A stretch of DNA of 64,000 nt from JAJRRS01 sp965230275 (lineage in GTDB: Bacteria > Planctomycetota > Phycisphaerae > Phycisphaerales > Phycisphaeraceae): contig CBDDKO010000002.1 in the NCBI GenBank assembly GCA_965230275.1, positions 434,001 through 498,000 of the forward strand, written 5' to 3'. Below the pieces are notes generated by a model. The model saw only the letters and a program-made list of their open reading frames with translations, was not told the DNA's origin and searched no databases. Below, piece after piece: positions 38,981 through 46,333 of this stretch. The translations under genes were made by a program, and so were the position numbers. Position 1 is the stretch's first letter. Every line of letters starts with the position of its first letter.

Positions 38981-39739
38981 TAAACCCACGATGCTCCGGG
39001 TGTGACGGCGGCCACAGGGTCAGCGGGACCGGGTCGGGCCTGTGTGCCGAAGGTCCATCAGTCACCGGGGCACAGCGCTTGCAAGCCCCCGCCCCCGGAA
39101 GATCAATCCGGGGTGCCGTAAGCCGTGCGAATGGAGGTTCACACAACTTCCGGGGGGGAGCCCGTGAGTCCCGGTCCTTTTAATCAGCGGATACTCAGTA
39201 CAAGTCGGACTGTGCCGTCGTAGGTTGTCGGCAGGCGCGGGGCAAAGAACGTTGCGCCTCCACCCTATGGAGAACGTGACGGGTTTGTGCGCACGAAAGT
39301 GGTTGCTGTACCGCTAAACCGCAAGCGATCTGCCGGGCGCGGCATGGTTTAACGATTTCATCAATGGACAGAGAGAGCGACTGAATAGTGGTCAACAATG
39401 TGCGCATGAGAATGTGGGGATGCAGAATGGAGGGCGCGGATAAACGGTAACCACAAGAAGAATCGCTATATCCGACAATAAACACTAAGGCGTCTACATA
39501 TTGCCGTCTAAACCGAATGATTTTTGTAATTTTATTACACCCGATGGAATATGGATGGGTCTATGCGCCTTATACCGTTAAGTGGGAGTCGGTCTATACA
39601 GATCGACTCGTCTTATGTATGTGCTGTGTTGAAGATGGCATTTAGTGTTTGATCTACAATTATGTTGCCAATCACTGCCGAAGGGCGGATGTGTGAGGCG
39701 TGTAAACTGATTTCGATGACCACAAGGAAGAAAGGGAAC
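38981..39739. other. About 760-bp non-coding region after dnaX
   Basis: No protein frame with start signals or composition like a gene is visible. It contains the candidate structured RNA (39025-39181). Downstream, about 39310-39355 resembles part of the REP-like repeat (ccgctaaaccgcaagcgatctg). The last 250 bases are AT-rich. A possible -10 (tacaat, 39654-39659) lies in front of the small cysteine-repeat gene at 39740. Confidence 0.5.
39025..39181 (+). ncRNA. Candidate structured RNA of unknown class
   Basis: A closing stem gggaccggg (39025-39033)/cccggtcct (39170-39178) is followed by TTT. Inside it are cggg/cccg (39035-39038/39161-39164) and three hairpins: tgtgcc/ggcaca (39043-39048/39069-39074), ccccgg/ccgggg (39093-39098/39108-39113) and ggaggtt/aacttcc (39133-39139/39145-39151). 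The architecture suits a multi-branch RNA with its own 3' end. I checked it by eye against SRP RNA, 6S, tmRNA, RNase P and common riboswitches and found no conserved core, so the class is unknown. It could also be a leader element, though the next gene is about 560 bases away. Confidence 0.35.
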
Positions 39740-40135
39740 ATGATGTTCAAGTCTCTGATGTTAGCTGCCGGTTTTGCTGCTCTGGTTGGATTTGCTGCTC
39801 CGAGCCAGGCGTTCACGCCGGCCGATATGTCTTCGACCATCGCGCTGTGCGACGGCGGCTGCAAGGACAAGAAGGACAAGGACGACGCCGAGCAGGTCAC
39901 TGACTTCGCGAGCGTTATCGCCCTGTGCGGCGGTGACTGCAAAGATAAGAAGGACAAGGATGATGCCGAGAGCATCACCGATGTCGCGGGCGCCATCGAG
40001 CTGTGTGACAGTGACTGCAAGGGTAAGAAGGACAAGGATGACGCCGAGAGCATCACCGATGCCGCGGCCACCATCGAGCTGTGTGACAGCAAGTGCAAGG
40101 GCAAGAAGGACAAGGATGACGACAGCGACGAGTAA
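39740..40135 (+). CDS. Small secreted protein with four LCxxxCK-KKDKDD repeats
   Basis: This protein has 131 residues from ATG 39740 (aaggaagaaaggg just upstream; a second ATG follows directly at 39743, and the frame opens further upstream). The signal peptide is MFKSLMLAAGFAALVGFAAPSQA. The mature part is four tandem units of 26 residues with the pattern LCxxxCKxKKDKDDAExxTDxAxxI. Each has a CxxxC pair and a Lys/Asp-alternating stretch; the last unit ends KDDDSDE. There are eight cysteines in all, and the charge pattern is strongly alternating. I know no family with this repeat. Metal binding, disulfide-linked polymers or an extracellular matrix role are all possible and unproven. A strong terminator follows. 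Confidence 0.8.
   Translation: MMFKSLMLAAGFAALVGFAAPSQAFTPADMSSTIALCDGGCKDKKDKDDAEQVTDFASVIALCGGDCKDKKDKDDAESITDVAGAIELCDSDCKGKKDKDDAESITDAAATIELCDSKCKGKKDKDDDSDE
39836..40132 (+). repeat. Four tandem 78-bp repeats in the cysteine-repeat gene
   Basis: Each unit encodes 26 residues starting near (S/T/V/A)I(A/E)LC. The aagaaggacaaggatgacgc core is almost identical at the DNA level in units 2-4, so the array may still expand or contract. The fourth unit is cut short before its AExxTD part. Confidence 0.85.
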
Positions 40136-40164
40136 TCGTCTGGGTCAATATCCAAATGATAATC

Positions 40165-40199
40165 AGCCCGTGGTGTTCAACGCATCACGGGCTATTTTT
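40165..40199 (+). terminator. Rho-independent terminator of the cysteine-repeat gene
   Basis: agcccgtg (40165-40172) pairs with cacgggct (40186-40193), followed by attttt. This is an 8-bp perfect stem and a U-rich tail, 30 bp after the stop at 40135. Confidence 0.85.
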
Positions 40200-40221
40200 G
40201 TGGCTGCAGCCAGGCCTGATA

Positions 40222-40249
40222 CGGCGATCTACGATCGCCCGCTAAACGG
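40222..40249. repeat. REP-like palindromic repeat, copy 1
   Basis: cggcgatctacgatcgcccgctaaacgg contains a hairpin ggcgatc-tac-gatcgcc. It matches 61389-61416 in 27 of 28 bases. On the minus strand it supplies the TAG stop (within ccgtttagcggg) of the GDSL esterase gene. Confidence 0.7.
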
Positions 40250-41381
40250 AGAGTGGACGTTTTGTAAAGGCCAGTGAGAGGGCGGCAAGTAGCAAGGCGG
40301 CGGAGGTGGGTTCGGGGATGGCGGTGCCGGGGGCGGGCGGCGTGCCGGCGTTCCAGTTGTTGAGGATGAGGTCGAGGTCCGTGAGGCCGACGAAGCCGTC
40401 GCCGGAGGGATCGCCGAGCAGGGGGTTGCCCGGGGTGACGTTGGCGTTCCAGTTGCTCAGGGCGATGTCGATATCGTTAAGGCCGACGAAGCCGTCGAGG
40501 TCGAGGTCGCCGGGGAGTGTGTAGAGGGCGTCGAACAAGGCGTCGGCGGCATTGGTCGCGAGCAGCTCGTGGGCTTTGGTGGTGGGGTGCTTGCCGTCCC
40601 AGAACAGGTATTCGTCGGGGTTGATGCCGGTCAGGCCGAGCGCGGGGGTGGTGACGTTGGTGAAGCCGAAGGCGGCGGGGGTGGTGATCGCGCTTTGGAT
40701 CAGCGCCTCTGCATCGACACGGAAGAAGTTGCTGCCCGTCAGGTTGGATTCGAGGTTATTCAGCGACGTGTCGAGCAGGTCGTTGAACTGGCTGCTGACC
40801 GCGTCGAGCGGGGCCTCGTCGGGTGTGCCGAGGAAGTCGGGGACCTGGCCGAGCAAGGGGAGGTTAACGACCATGAAGTTGCGAGCGCCGGCGTTGTAGA
40901 GGCTGTTGATGTCGTCGGTGAGACTGTTGACGGGCGTGATGGGGTTGGTTTGGATGTCGTCGAAGAAGTCGTTCGCGCCACCCCAGATGATGATCAACTC
41001 GTCGCCATCGGGCCCTCCGTCATTGTTGAGATAGTCAGGGACCTGCTCGTCAATATCGGTGACGAAGAATTGAATGAAGCCTGAGCCATCAGTCCAAGCG
41101 CCACCGAAAGCATAATTCCGCCCGGCGACAGGGTCGAGACGGTTGGCGACGGGTTGAGTGAGTAGCAGTTCACCGGCGAGATACTCGACCCAGAGCGGGC
41201 CATTAGAGAATCGGCCGTTGAAGTAGCCTGCACCGGCGACGCCGAGGGCGTCATTGGCGTTGCCGACGTCCGAGAGGCTGTCGCCGAAGACGACGAGCTG
41301 GCTGAACGGCTGGGCGTGGAGTTGGGAAGGGCAGACTAGCGCAACGAGGCACGTCAGGCAGAGGATCGGGTGTCTAGCCAT
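40242..41381 (-). CDS. Secreted GDSL/SGNH esterase with dockerin and PEP-CTERM
   Basis: This 379-residue protein has a signal peptide (MARHPILCLTCLVALVCPSQLHA). The SGNH hydrolase domain shows block I VVFGDSLSDVGNA (Ser nucleophile), block III IIWGGANDFF and block V DGKHPTTKAHELL (Asp and His of the triad). It likely removes acyl groups from lipids or polysaccharides outside the cell. Two dockerin-like repeats follow (GDLDLDGFVGLNDIDIALSN and GDPSGDGFVGLTDLDLILNN). The tail TAIPEPTSAALLLAALSLAFTKRPLSV is a PEP-CTERM signal. The last codons and the stop lie in a REP-like repeat. It is the last gene of a minus-strand run of three dockerin proteins. Confidence 0.92.
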   Translation of the reverse strand: MARHPILCLTCLVALVCPSQLHAQPFSQLVVFGDSLSDVGNANDALGVAGAGYFNGRFSNGPLWVEYLAGELLLTQPVANRLDPVAGRNYAFGGAWTDGSGFIQFFVTDIDEQVPDYLNNDGGPDGDELIIIWGGANDFFDDIQTNPITPVNSLTDDINSLYNAGARNFMVVNLPLLGQVPDFLGTPDEAPLDAVSSQFNDLLDTSLNNLESNLTGSNFFRVDAEALIQSAITTPAAFGFTNVTTPALGLTGINPDEYLFWDGKHPTTKAHELLATNAADALFDALYTLPGDLDLDGFVGLNDIDIALSNWNANVTPGNPLLGDPSGDGFVGLTDLDLILNNWNAGTPPAPGTAIPEPTSAALLLAALSLAFTKRPLSV

Positions 41382-41408
41382 GGGCGCGTCCTTTCGCGTG
41401 GCGATGTG

Positions 41409-42434
41409 TCAGGCGCTGCGTCGTGAGAGTGCCAGGGCGAGGCAGGCGAGAGTAAGTGCGGCGGTGCCGGGCTCGGGGATGCTTGTGCCGTCCGGCGAAC
41501 TCGGGGGGATACCGTTGTTCCAATTGGCTAAAACAACGTCCAGATCGTCCAAGCCGATGAAGTTATCGAAGTTGACGTCGGCGCGTGTGTCGGGGGTGGG
41601 GATGGTCATGCCCCAGTTGCCGAGGATAACGTCCAGGTCGTCCAGACCCACGATGATGTCGCCGGTGAGTTCGCCCTGCAGAGAATCCCCCGGCAAAACC
41701 GTGGTGCCCCAGTTGGCGAGGACGACGTCCAGGTCCTGCAGGCCGACGAAGTGATCGAAGTCGATATCGCCAAAGACGGCGGGGTTCGGGGTGATCTGCC
41801 CGTTCCAATCGCCGAGGATGATATCCAGGTCCGTCAGGCCGACGAACAGGTCCTCATCCAGATCGCCGACGACGGGCTGACCGCCGGAGGTTTGGCGCAG
41901 GTCGAAGATGCCGTTGTTGATCGAGCCTTCGTAGGTGCGTACGCCGCTGGTAGATGAGACGAGCATGTTCCACGTGCCGACGGCGTCGTCGGTGGCGGTG
42001 AAACGAGCGACACGGAACGTGCCGAAAGAATCAGGCGTGTTGTCATACCAGGTGATGTCGATGAGGGATTCGTTGAAGGTCGGAGAGACGGCGCCACCGA
42101 GGTCCACCGCGCCGCCGGCGACACCGGGCTGCCCGTTGAAACCGTCGACAAAAGAATCGAACTCGAGTGTGGGGAAGGCGGGGAAGAGGGCGGGGTTCGG
42201 CGCGAAGTTCGAGCCGTTGGGGTCCTGGTAGAGGCTGCCGGCGGTCAGTGTGGCGAGTACCTGAGCGGTGCCCCAGTTGTCGTCGACGGAGGTCGTGATC
42301 ATCAGGTCTTGCGTGACATACCCGGTGAGCACTGCGGAATTGTCCACGGGGTCACCGAACTGAGCCGTGAGGACAGCCGACGCGTTGGACGCTGCGAGAC
42401 AGCCGGTCAGAATGAAACAAACGGTCCGAAGCAT
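41409..42434 (-). CDS. Secreted protein with four dockerin-like repeats and PEP-CTERM
   Basis: This 341-residue protein has a signal peptide (MLRTVCFILTGCLAASNASA) and an N-terminal domain of about 165 residues with beta-rich sequence (ITWYDNTPDSFGTFRVARFTAT) of no known family. Four successive dockerin-like motifs follow (GDLDEDLFVGLTDLDIILGD, GDIDFDHFVGLQDLDVVLAN, GELTGDIIVGLDDLDVILGN, ADVNFDNFIGLDDLDVVLAN), whereas the other proteins here have two. Several have lost calcium-site residues (for example GELTGDIIVG). The tail SIPEPGTAALTLACLALALSRRSA is a PEP-CTERM signal. It sits 27 bp from the GDSL gene and 36 bp from the EEP nuclease gene. Confidence 0.88.
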   Translation of the reverse strand: MLRTVCFILTGCLAASNASAVLTAQFGDPVDNSAVLTGYVTQDLMITTSVDDNWGTAQVLATLTAGSLYQDPNGSNFAPNPALFPAFPTLEFDSFVDGFNGQPGVAGGAVDLGGAVSPTFNESLIDITWYDNTPDSFGTFRVARFTATDDAVGTWNMLVSSTSGVRTYEGSINNGIFDLRQTSGGQPVVGDLDEDLFVGLTDLDIILGDWNGQITPNPAVFGDIDFDHFVGLQDLDVVLANWGTTVLPGDSLQGELTGDIIVGLDDLDVILGNWGMTIPTPDTRADVNFDNFIGLDDLDVVLANWNNGIPPSSPDGTSIPEPGTAALTLACLALALSRRSA

Positions 42435-42470
42435 GGTGTGTCCTAAGGCGGGTAGTTTAGTGTTTGCGTG

Positions 42471-44435
42471 TTAGCGTCGTGTGGTAATCGCCAAAGCGGA
42501 GATCGCCAGCAGCGCCAAGGTCGTGGGCTCAGGGATACTGGTCTGGCTGGTAGGCGGGATGCCGGTATTCCAGTTGTTCAGGATGATGTCCAGGTCCGCG
42601 AGCCCGACGAAGCCGTCAAGCGTCGGATCGGCGCGTGGATCAGCGGGGGGGACGTTCTGGTTCCAGTTGCTGAGGATGATATTCAGGTCAAGCAGGCCGA
42701 CAAAGCCGTCGCCGTCGAGGTCGCCTGGGAGTTGTTCGGCGGCGACCTCACCGAGCAGTTGGAGCGTTAACGTCTGGCTGATCGCGCCGTCGTGGTCGTG
42801 GTCGGAGAGGTTCAGCGTGTAGCTGGCGCTGAAGGGTCCGGGCGTGCTGGTGTCGAAGCTGGCGAGGAAGCCGTTGGATGAGCCGGCCGACAGGAAGCCG
42901 AACGGGGCGAGGTCTGTGCTGAGCACGGATGTGTCGCCCGAGCCGACGATCGAATCCAGGTCGAGGTCGGCGGTGAAGCCGACGGTCTGCTCGAGGTTGA
43001 AGATGTCAAAGGCCGAGTCGATCACGCCGCCGACCGGGAGTATGCCGAAGTCGATGGTGAGCAGGTCCTGGTCGATGCCGGCAGCGAAGGAGGCCTCGGC
43101 ATGATCGAGGATGATGACGTCGACGTTATCAGAGAAGCTCGCGAAAGCGGCGCCCTGGCTGGTTGAATCGACACTGACCGACGAAGAGAAGAATCCGGCG
43201 GTGGCGGTATCCAGGGAGAGGTTGTGGACGTTGAAGCCGGCTAAGGGGTTTGCGGTACCGCTGACGCTGCCGGTGACGACCCCGGTTGCGGTGATGTCAT
43301 AATCAAGTTCGTCGGCTCCGATCGCTACGGCGACGGGGGCGAGGTTTCGGACGTTGACGGGGACATCGACAGTTGCGCCAACGAGGGCGACGTAGGCCGT
43401 CGCGTCGAGGCTGGCGTTGAGGATGGCGGGCAGCTGGTAGTCGGCGACAACGGGGAGGTGGTCGCTGACGTGGGCGAGGTCGTCAAGGATGGATTGCGAC
43501 AGTGGGTAAGTGTTACTTCCGGCGTTGACGGCCTGGTTGTAGGTCGTGCCGTTGTTGCCGAAGGCGTGGTAGGAGCCGGGGATGTAGCTCAGGCCCTCGT
43601 TATCGAGGAACTCGCCGGTGACAAGCTGGAAGTCGAAACGGTCGTCCATGCCGCCGGGAACCAGGCCGTCGGACCCGTCGTGGGGGGATTGGGTGTGGAC
43701 GGCTCGGTAGGTGAAGTTGTTGTTCCAGTTGCCGGGCGTGTTGATCGGGTCGAACGCCTGGCCGTTGCCTGAACTGAGCAGTGTCTGGTAGGCGGGCTCG
43801 TTAGATGAGTACATGTTGAAGTCGCCGGCGTAGATGGCGTGCGTGCCCTGGCCGAGCGCGTCAGAGTTGGCGCGTATAGAGTTGGCCTCGAAGTCGCGAC
43901 GGGCTTCGTTGGTGGAGCCTGTGCTGGCTTTGTAGTGGCTGTTGTAGACGTAGAAGTCGGCGTTGCTATCGTAGCCGACGGGGCGGAGCTTGAAGCGGGC
44001 GGTCTGCCTTGCGGCTTTACCTGAGCCTGTCTGGCCGAAAGTGATCTCTTCAATAAGGTTGACGGTGTTCGTGTTGTAGACCAGGGTTTGGCGGATATTG
44101 TCGGTGTAGTTGGGTAGGGTGATGACGGTGCTTCGGCCGTAGGTGCCTGCGCCGTAGAGCCCGTCGAGCAGGTCGACGAAGTCCTGGGTCGTAGTGGATG
44201 GGGCGTCGTGTTCCTGGAAGAGGAAGACGTCGACGGGTCGGGCGAAGCCGTTGGTGACCTCGTCGCCGATGGCCTGGAGGACATTGTCCATGCCGGTGCG
44301 TGGATCGGGGTTGTTGCCGGAGGGGAAGGTGCCGTTGGCGGTGTTATAGGTGACGATGCGCAACTGGGCCTGGGCGGGCAGAGCCAAGACAAGCAGGCAT
44401 ACGAATATCGAGCAGGACAGTGTCAGTCGGATCAT
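42471..44435 (-). CDS. Secreted EEP-family nuclease/phosphatase with dockerin and PEP-CTERM
   Basis: This 654-residue protein has a signal peptide (residues 1-23, ending PAQAQ). Residues about 24-340 form an endonuclease/exonuclease/phosphatase domain: LRIVTYNTAN, VFLFQEHDAPS, AIYAGDFNMYSS and HVSDHLPVVADYQ carry the Asn, Glu, Asp/Asn and Asp-His catalytic residues. It could degrade extracellular DNA or release phosphate. A beta-rich region of about 220 residues follows (NASLDATAYVALVGATVDVPV). Two dockerin motifs (GDLDGDGFVGLLDLNIILSN and ADPTLDGFVGLADLDIILNN) and a PEP-CTERM tail (SIPEPTTLALLAISALAITTRR) end it. Start at 44435 with ggaggggaaa nearby. Probably the first gene of the three-gene dockerin run. 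Confidence 0.92.
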   Translation of the reverse strand: MIRLTLSCSIFVCLLVLALPAQAQLRIVTYNTANGTFPSGNNPDPRTGMDNVLQAIGDEVTNGFARPVDVFLFQEHDAPSTTTQDFVDLLDGLYGAGTYGRSTVITLPNYTDNIRQTLVYNTNTVNLIEEITFGQTGSGKAARQTARFKLRPVGYDSNADFYVYNSHYKASTGSTNEARRDFEANSIRANSDALGQGTHAIYAGDFNMYSSNEPAYQTLLSSGNGQAFDPINTPGNWNNNFTYRAVHTQSPHDGSDGLVPGGMDDRFDFQLVTGEFLDNEGLSYIPGSYHAFGNNGTTYNQAVNAGSNTYPLSQSILDDLAHVSDHLPVVADYQLPAILNASLDATAYVALVGATVDVPVNVRNLAPVAVAIGADELDYDITATGVVTGSVSGTANPLAGFNVHNLSLDTATAGFFSSSVSVDSTSQGAAFASFSDNVDVIILDHAEASFAAGIDQDLLTIDFGILPVGGVIDSAFDIFNLEQTVGFTADLDLDSIVGSGDTSVLSTDLAPFGFLSAGSSNGFLASFDTSTPGPFSASYTLNLSDHDHDGAISQTLTLQLLGEVAAEQLPGDLDGDGFVGLLDLNIILSNWNQNVPPADPRADPTLDGFVGLADLDIILNNWNTGIPPTSQTSIPEPTTLALLAISALAITTRR

Positions 44436-44464
44436 GCTATATTTCCCCTCCCGGAAGGTGTTGC

Positions 44465-44485
44465 AGGTAGGCGAATTATAGCCTA
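44465..44485 (-). promoter_or_regulatory. Perfect -10 with flanking palindrome, EEP nuclease promoter
   Basis: On the minus strand TATAAT occupies 44480-44475, giving a start near 44468 and a leader of about 33 bases. The flanking sequence taggc-gaattata-gccta is a short palindrome centred on the -10, which could be an operator. The -35 match is poor. Confidence 0.45.
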
Positions 44486-44579
44486 CGGGGGGGCCTGATG
44501 GGTAGTCTTTTTATGCGTTTTTGGCAGGTAATATGGATAGTTGGCCCCACCCCTGGGATCTGGGCGATAGGAGACGGCG

Positions 44580-44945
44580 ATGTTCGATCAACTGAAGAAT
44601 CTGAAGAGCCTGGCGAGCATGATGGGCAACGCCGGGGAGCTGCGTGAGAAGATGGAGAAGTTCCAGGCGGAGCTGGAGAAGCTGACCGCCGAGGCGGACG
44701 CGGGGGCCGGGGCGGTGCGTGTGACGGTCAACGGGAAGATGCTGGTCCTGAGCGTGTCGCTGGACCCGACGATGCTCGGGGCGCTGGCCGGGGAAGGGGC
44801 GGAAGCGGACAAGGCGATGATCGAAGAACTGATCGTCTCGGCAACCAACGAGGCGATGCGCCGCGTGCAGGAGCTGGTGAAACAGGAGACGATGAAGATG
44901 ACCGAGGGCATGAACCTGCCGGGGCTGGACGGCCTGATGGGGTGA
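44580..44945 (+). CDS. ybaB: YbaB/EbfC-family nucleoid-associated protein
   Basis: This 121-residue DNA-binding protein has the family's helix-strand-helix layout: MFDQLKNLKSLASMMGNAG, GAVRVTVNGKMLVLSVSLDP, then EELIVSATNEAMRRVQELVKQETMKM and an end LPGLDGLMG. YbaB dimers bind DNA and often neighbour dnaX and recR. Here dnaX lies 5.7 kb upstream, with dockerin genes and the cysteine-repeat gene in between, and no recR follows. It is preceded by an AT-rich stretch (ttttggcaggtaatatgg) that may hold its promoter. Confidence 0.93.
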   Translation: MFDQLKNLKSLASMMGNAGELREKMEKFQAELEKLTAEADAGAGAVRVTVNGKMLVLSVSLDPTMLGALAGEGAEADKAMIEELIVSATNEAMRRVQELVKQETMKMTEGMNLPGLDGLMG

Positions 44946-45159
44946 AGCCTTGGCTCATCAGGAGAACCTGCTTTCTTCTTGTATCTTGACTTCTATTCTT
45001 CCACTGCCGTGCTGGATCGAACGTCAGATCACACGCTTCGCCATCGATTCAACAATACGATCCTTTGGTAAACCCAGTATCCTAGGTTAAGGGTATCCGA
45101 TACCGATACCCCGGCGTCACCCTTTCCCCCGTGGCCATCCTTGATATCAGGGCCTGTAC

Positions 45160-45741
45160 GTGACAATCAATGTTCACAATACGGGTAGTCAAGATAAATG
45201 TGCGCCAACTAGAGTTGGTTATTGTACCGGCTGTGGATATTCACTGCAGCATCAGATGAAGGGAGATTGCCCAGAGTGTGGGCGGGGCTACGACTTAAGG
45301 AATGGCCATTCCTATGTAAAGTATACTTTCATAGTGTTGAATGCGGCAGCGATCGCTGCCATAGGAATAGCTGCGTACCCTATCAGTCTCACAGTCTTAA
45401 TTTACAGTAGTTGGACTTCCGCACGAATTACGCTTGGGCAGTATCCCCAACCGTCTATGAACGCTCCCAGTGTTTGCGTATGGGCTCTTCTATACTATCC
45501 GACATTATTGATCATAAGATTATTCCCCGTTGCAGTACTTGCTCAAGTCTCATTGATCATATATGCGCTCATAATTGAATTGAAAACAAGAAAGCAAGTG
45601 CGTGCCGCTCCTGACAAGCTAAGACGAATCAGAGCTTGGGTGATCGTGTTGGCTGTATGCATCCCGATTCTTACTTGGCCTTCTTCGGCCATGTTCTTCA
45701 AATGTGCTCATCCTGATATTATTCCGTGGATGTTTGACTGA
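45160..45741 (+). CDS. Zinc-ribbon membrane protein, AT-rich
   Basis: This 193-residue protein (GTG start at 45160) has an N-terminal zinc ribbon CTGCGYSLQHQMKGDCPECG (residues about 23-42) and then about four helices (FIVLNAAAIAAIGIAAYPISL, VWALLYYPTLLIIRLFPVAVL, VSLIIYALIIELK, AWVIVLAVCIPILTWPSSA). The ribbon has the same pattern as the protein at 55714. The gene is much richer in A and T than its neighbours, with codons rare in this genome, which suggests a different origin or relaxed selection. Function unknown. It has no clear partner genes. Confidence 0.72.
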   Translation: MTINVHNTGSQDKCAPTRVGYCTGCGYSLQHQMKGDCPECGRGYDLRNGHSYVKYTFIVLNAAAIAAIGIAAYPISLTVLIYSSWTSARITLGQYPQPSMNAPSVCVWALLYYPTLLIIRLFPVAVLAQVSLIIYALIIELKTRKQVRAAPDKLRRIRAWVIVLAVCIPILTWPSSAMFFKCAHPDIIPWMFD

Positions 45742-45876
45742 TTGCTAATAGTCGCCACCGTTATGTCGAACATCGCTTGCACCACATCGATTAACCGTAG
45801 TAGCCAGGCCCAAGGCCAAGAGGTTGCCTGATGGGCGGTTATGGACTCATGCAGGGATATATGTCAATTCTACTGA

Positions 45877-46176
45877 TCAGACGGTTGCGTACTCTTCCAT
45901 TTTCTCAAGCACAACACGCGGGTCAGGCGTAGCCGGCGGGGTGACGGTCAGGCCGTATGCACCGTTGTTGTAGAACGTGCCGTCTTCGGCTGTAAAGTAG
46001 GTGAACTGGTACCGCCCCGGCGGGAGCCTCAGCGAAAGCGTCCACGTGTCATCCGACTCGCGCTGCATGGGGATCATGGATTTGTCGCTGTGGTTAAACA
46101 TCTTCACGAGCAGCACCTTGTCGGCCCGATGAGATGTGACCTCGAATCGCCACGTCGTATCGTGTCCCTGATTCAT
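45877..46176 (-). CDS. Stand-alone CBM48/isoamylase-N-like domain protein
   Basis: This 99-residue protein consists of one beta-sandwich: WRFEVTSHRADKVLLVKMFN, WTLSLRLPPGRYQFTYFTAEDGTFYNNG. The motif order W-(x)-L-PPGRYQF and YN/G is that of the glycogen-binding domains found before glycogen branching and debranching enzymes and in AMPK beta. Here it stands alone without signal peptide, so it may bind glycogen or act as a regulatory subunit. The family call is moderate. Confidence 0.65.
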   Translation of the reverse strand: MNQGHDTTWRFEVTSHRADKVLLVKMFNHSDKSMIPMQRESDDTWTLSLRLPPGRYQFTYFTAEDGTFYNNGAYGLTVTPPATPDPRVVLEKMEEYATV

Positions 46177-46333
46177 GACGGCACCTTCCTTGGTGAGCGC
46201 GGCCTGCCTGTGGGCGAGATGTCATGCGGACGTCGCAACAGTAACTATACCCACGTCCGATCCGATCTCAAGCGGAAAGCGGGACGGAGGCATCAAGTTG
46301 ACACGGTTGTGCACGTGCCGTGAACAACGATCA

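Noticed and set aside
39025..39181. SRP RNA, 6S RNA, tmRNA, RNase P RNA or cobalamin riboswitch
   Set aside because: The conserved cores of these RNAs are not found on either strand. The segment is kept only as an unclassified candidate.
39183..39660. tRNA or tRNA-like gene in the dnaX downstream gap
   Set aside because: No TpsiC motif, anticodon arm or acceptor stem could be assembled.
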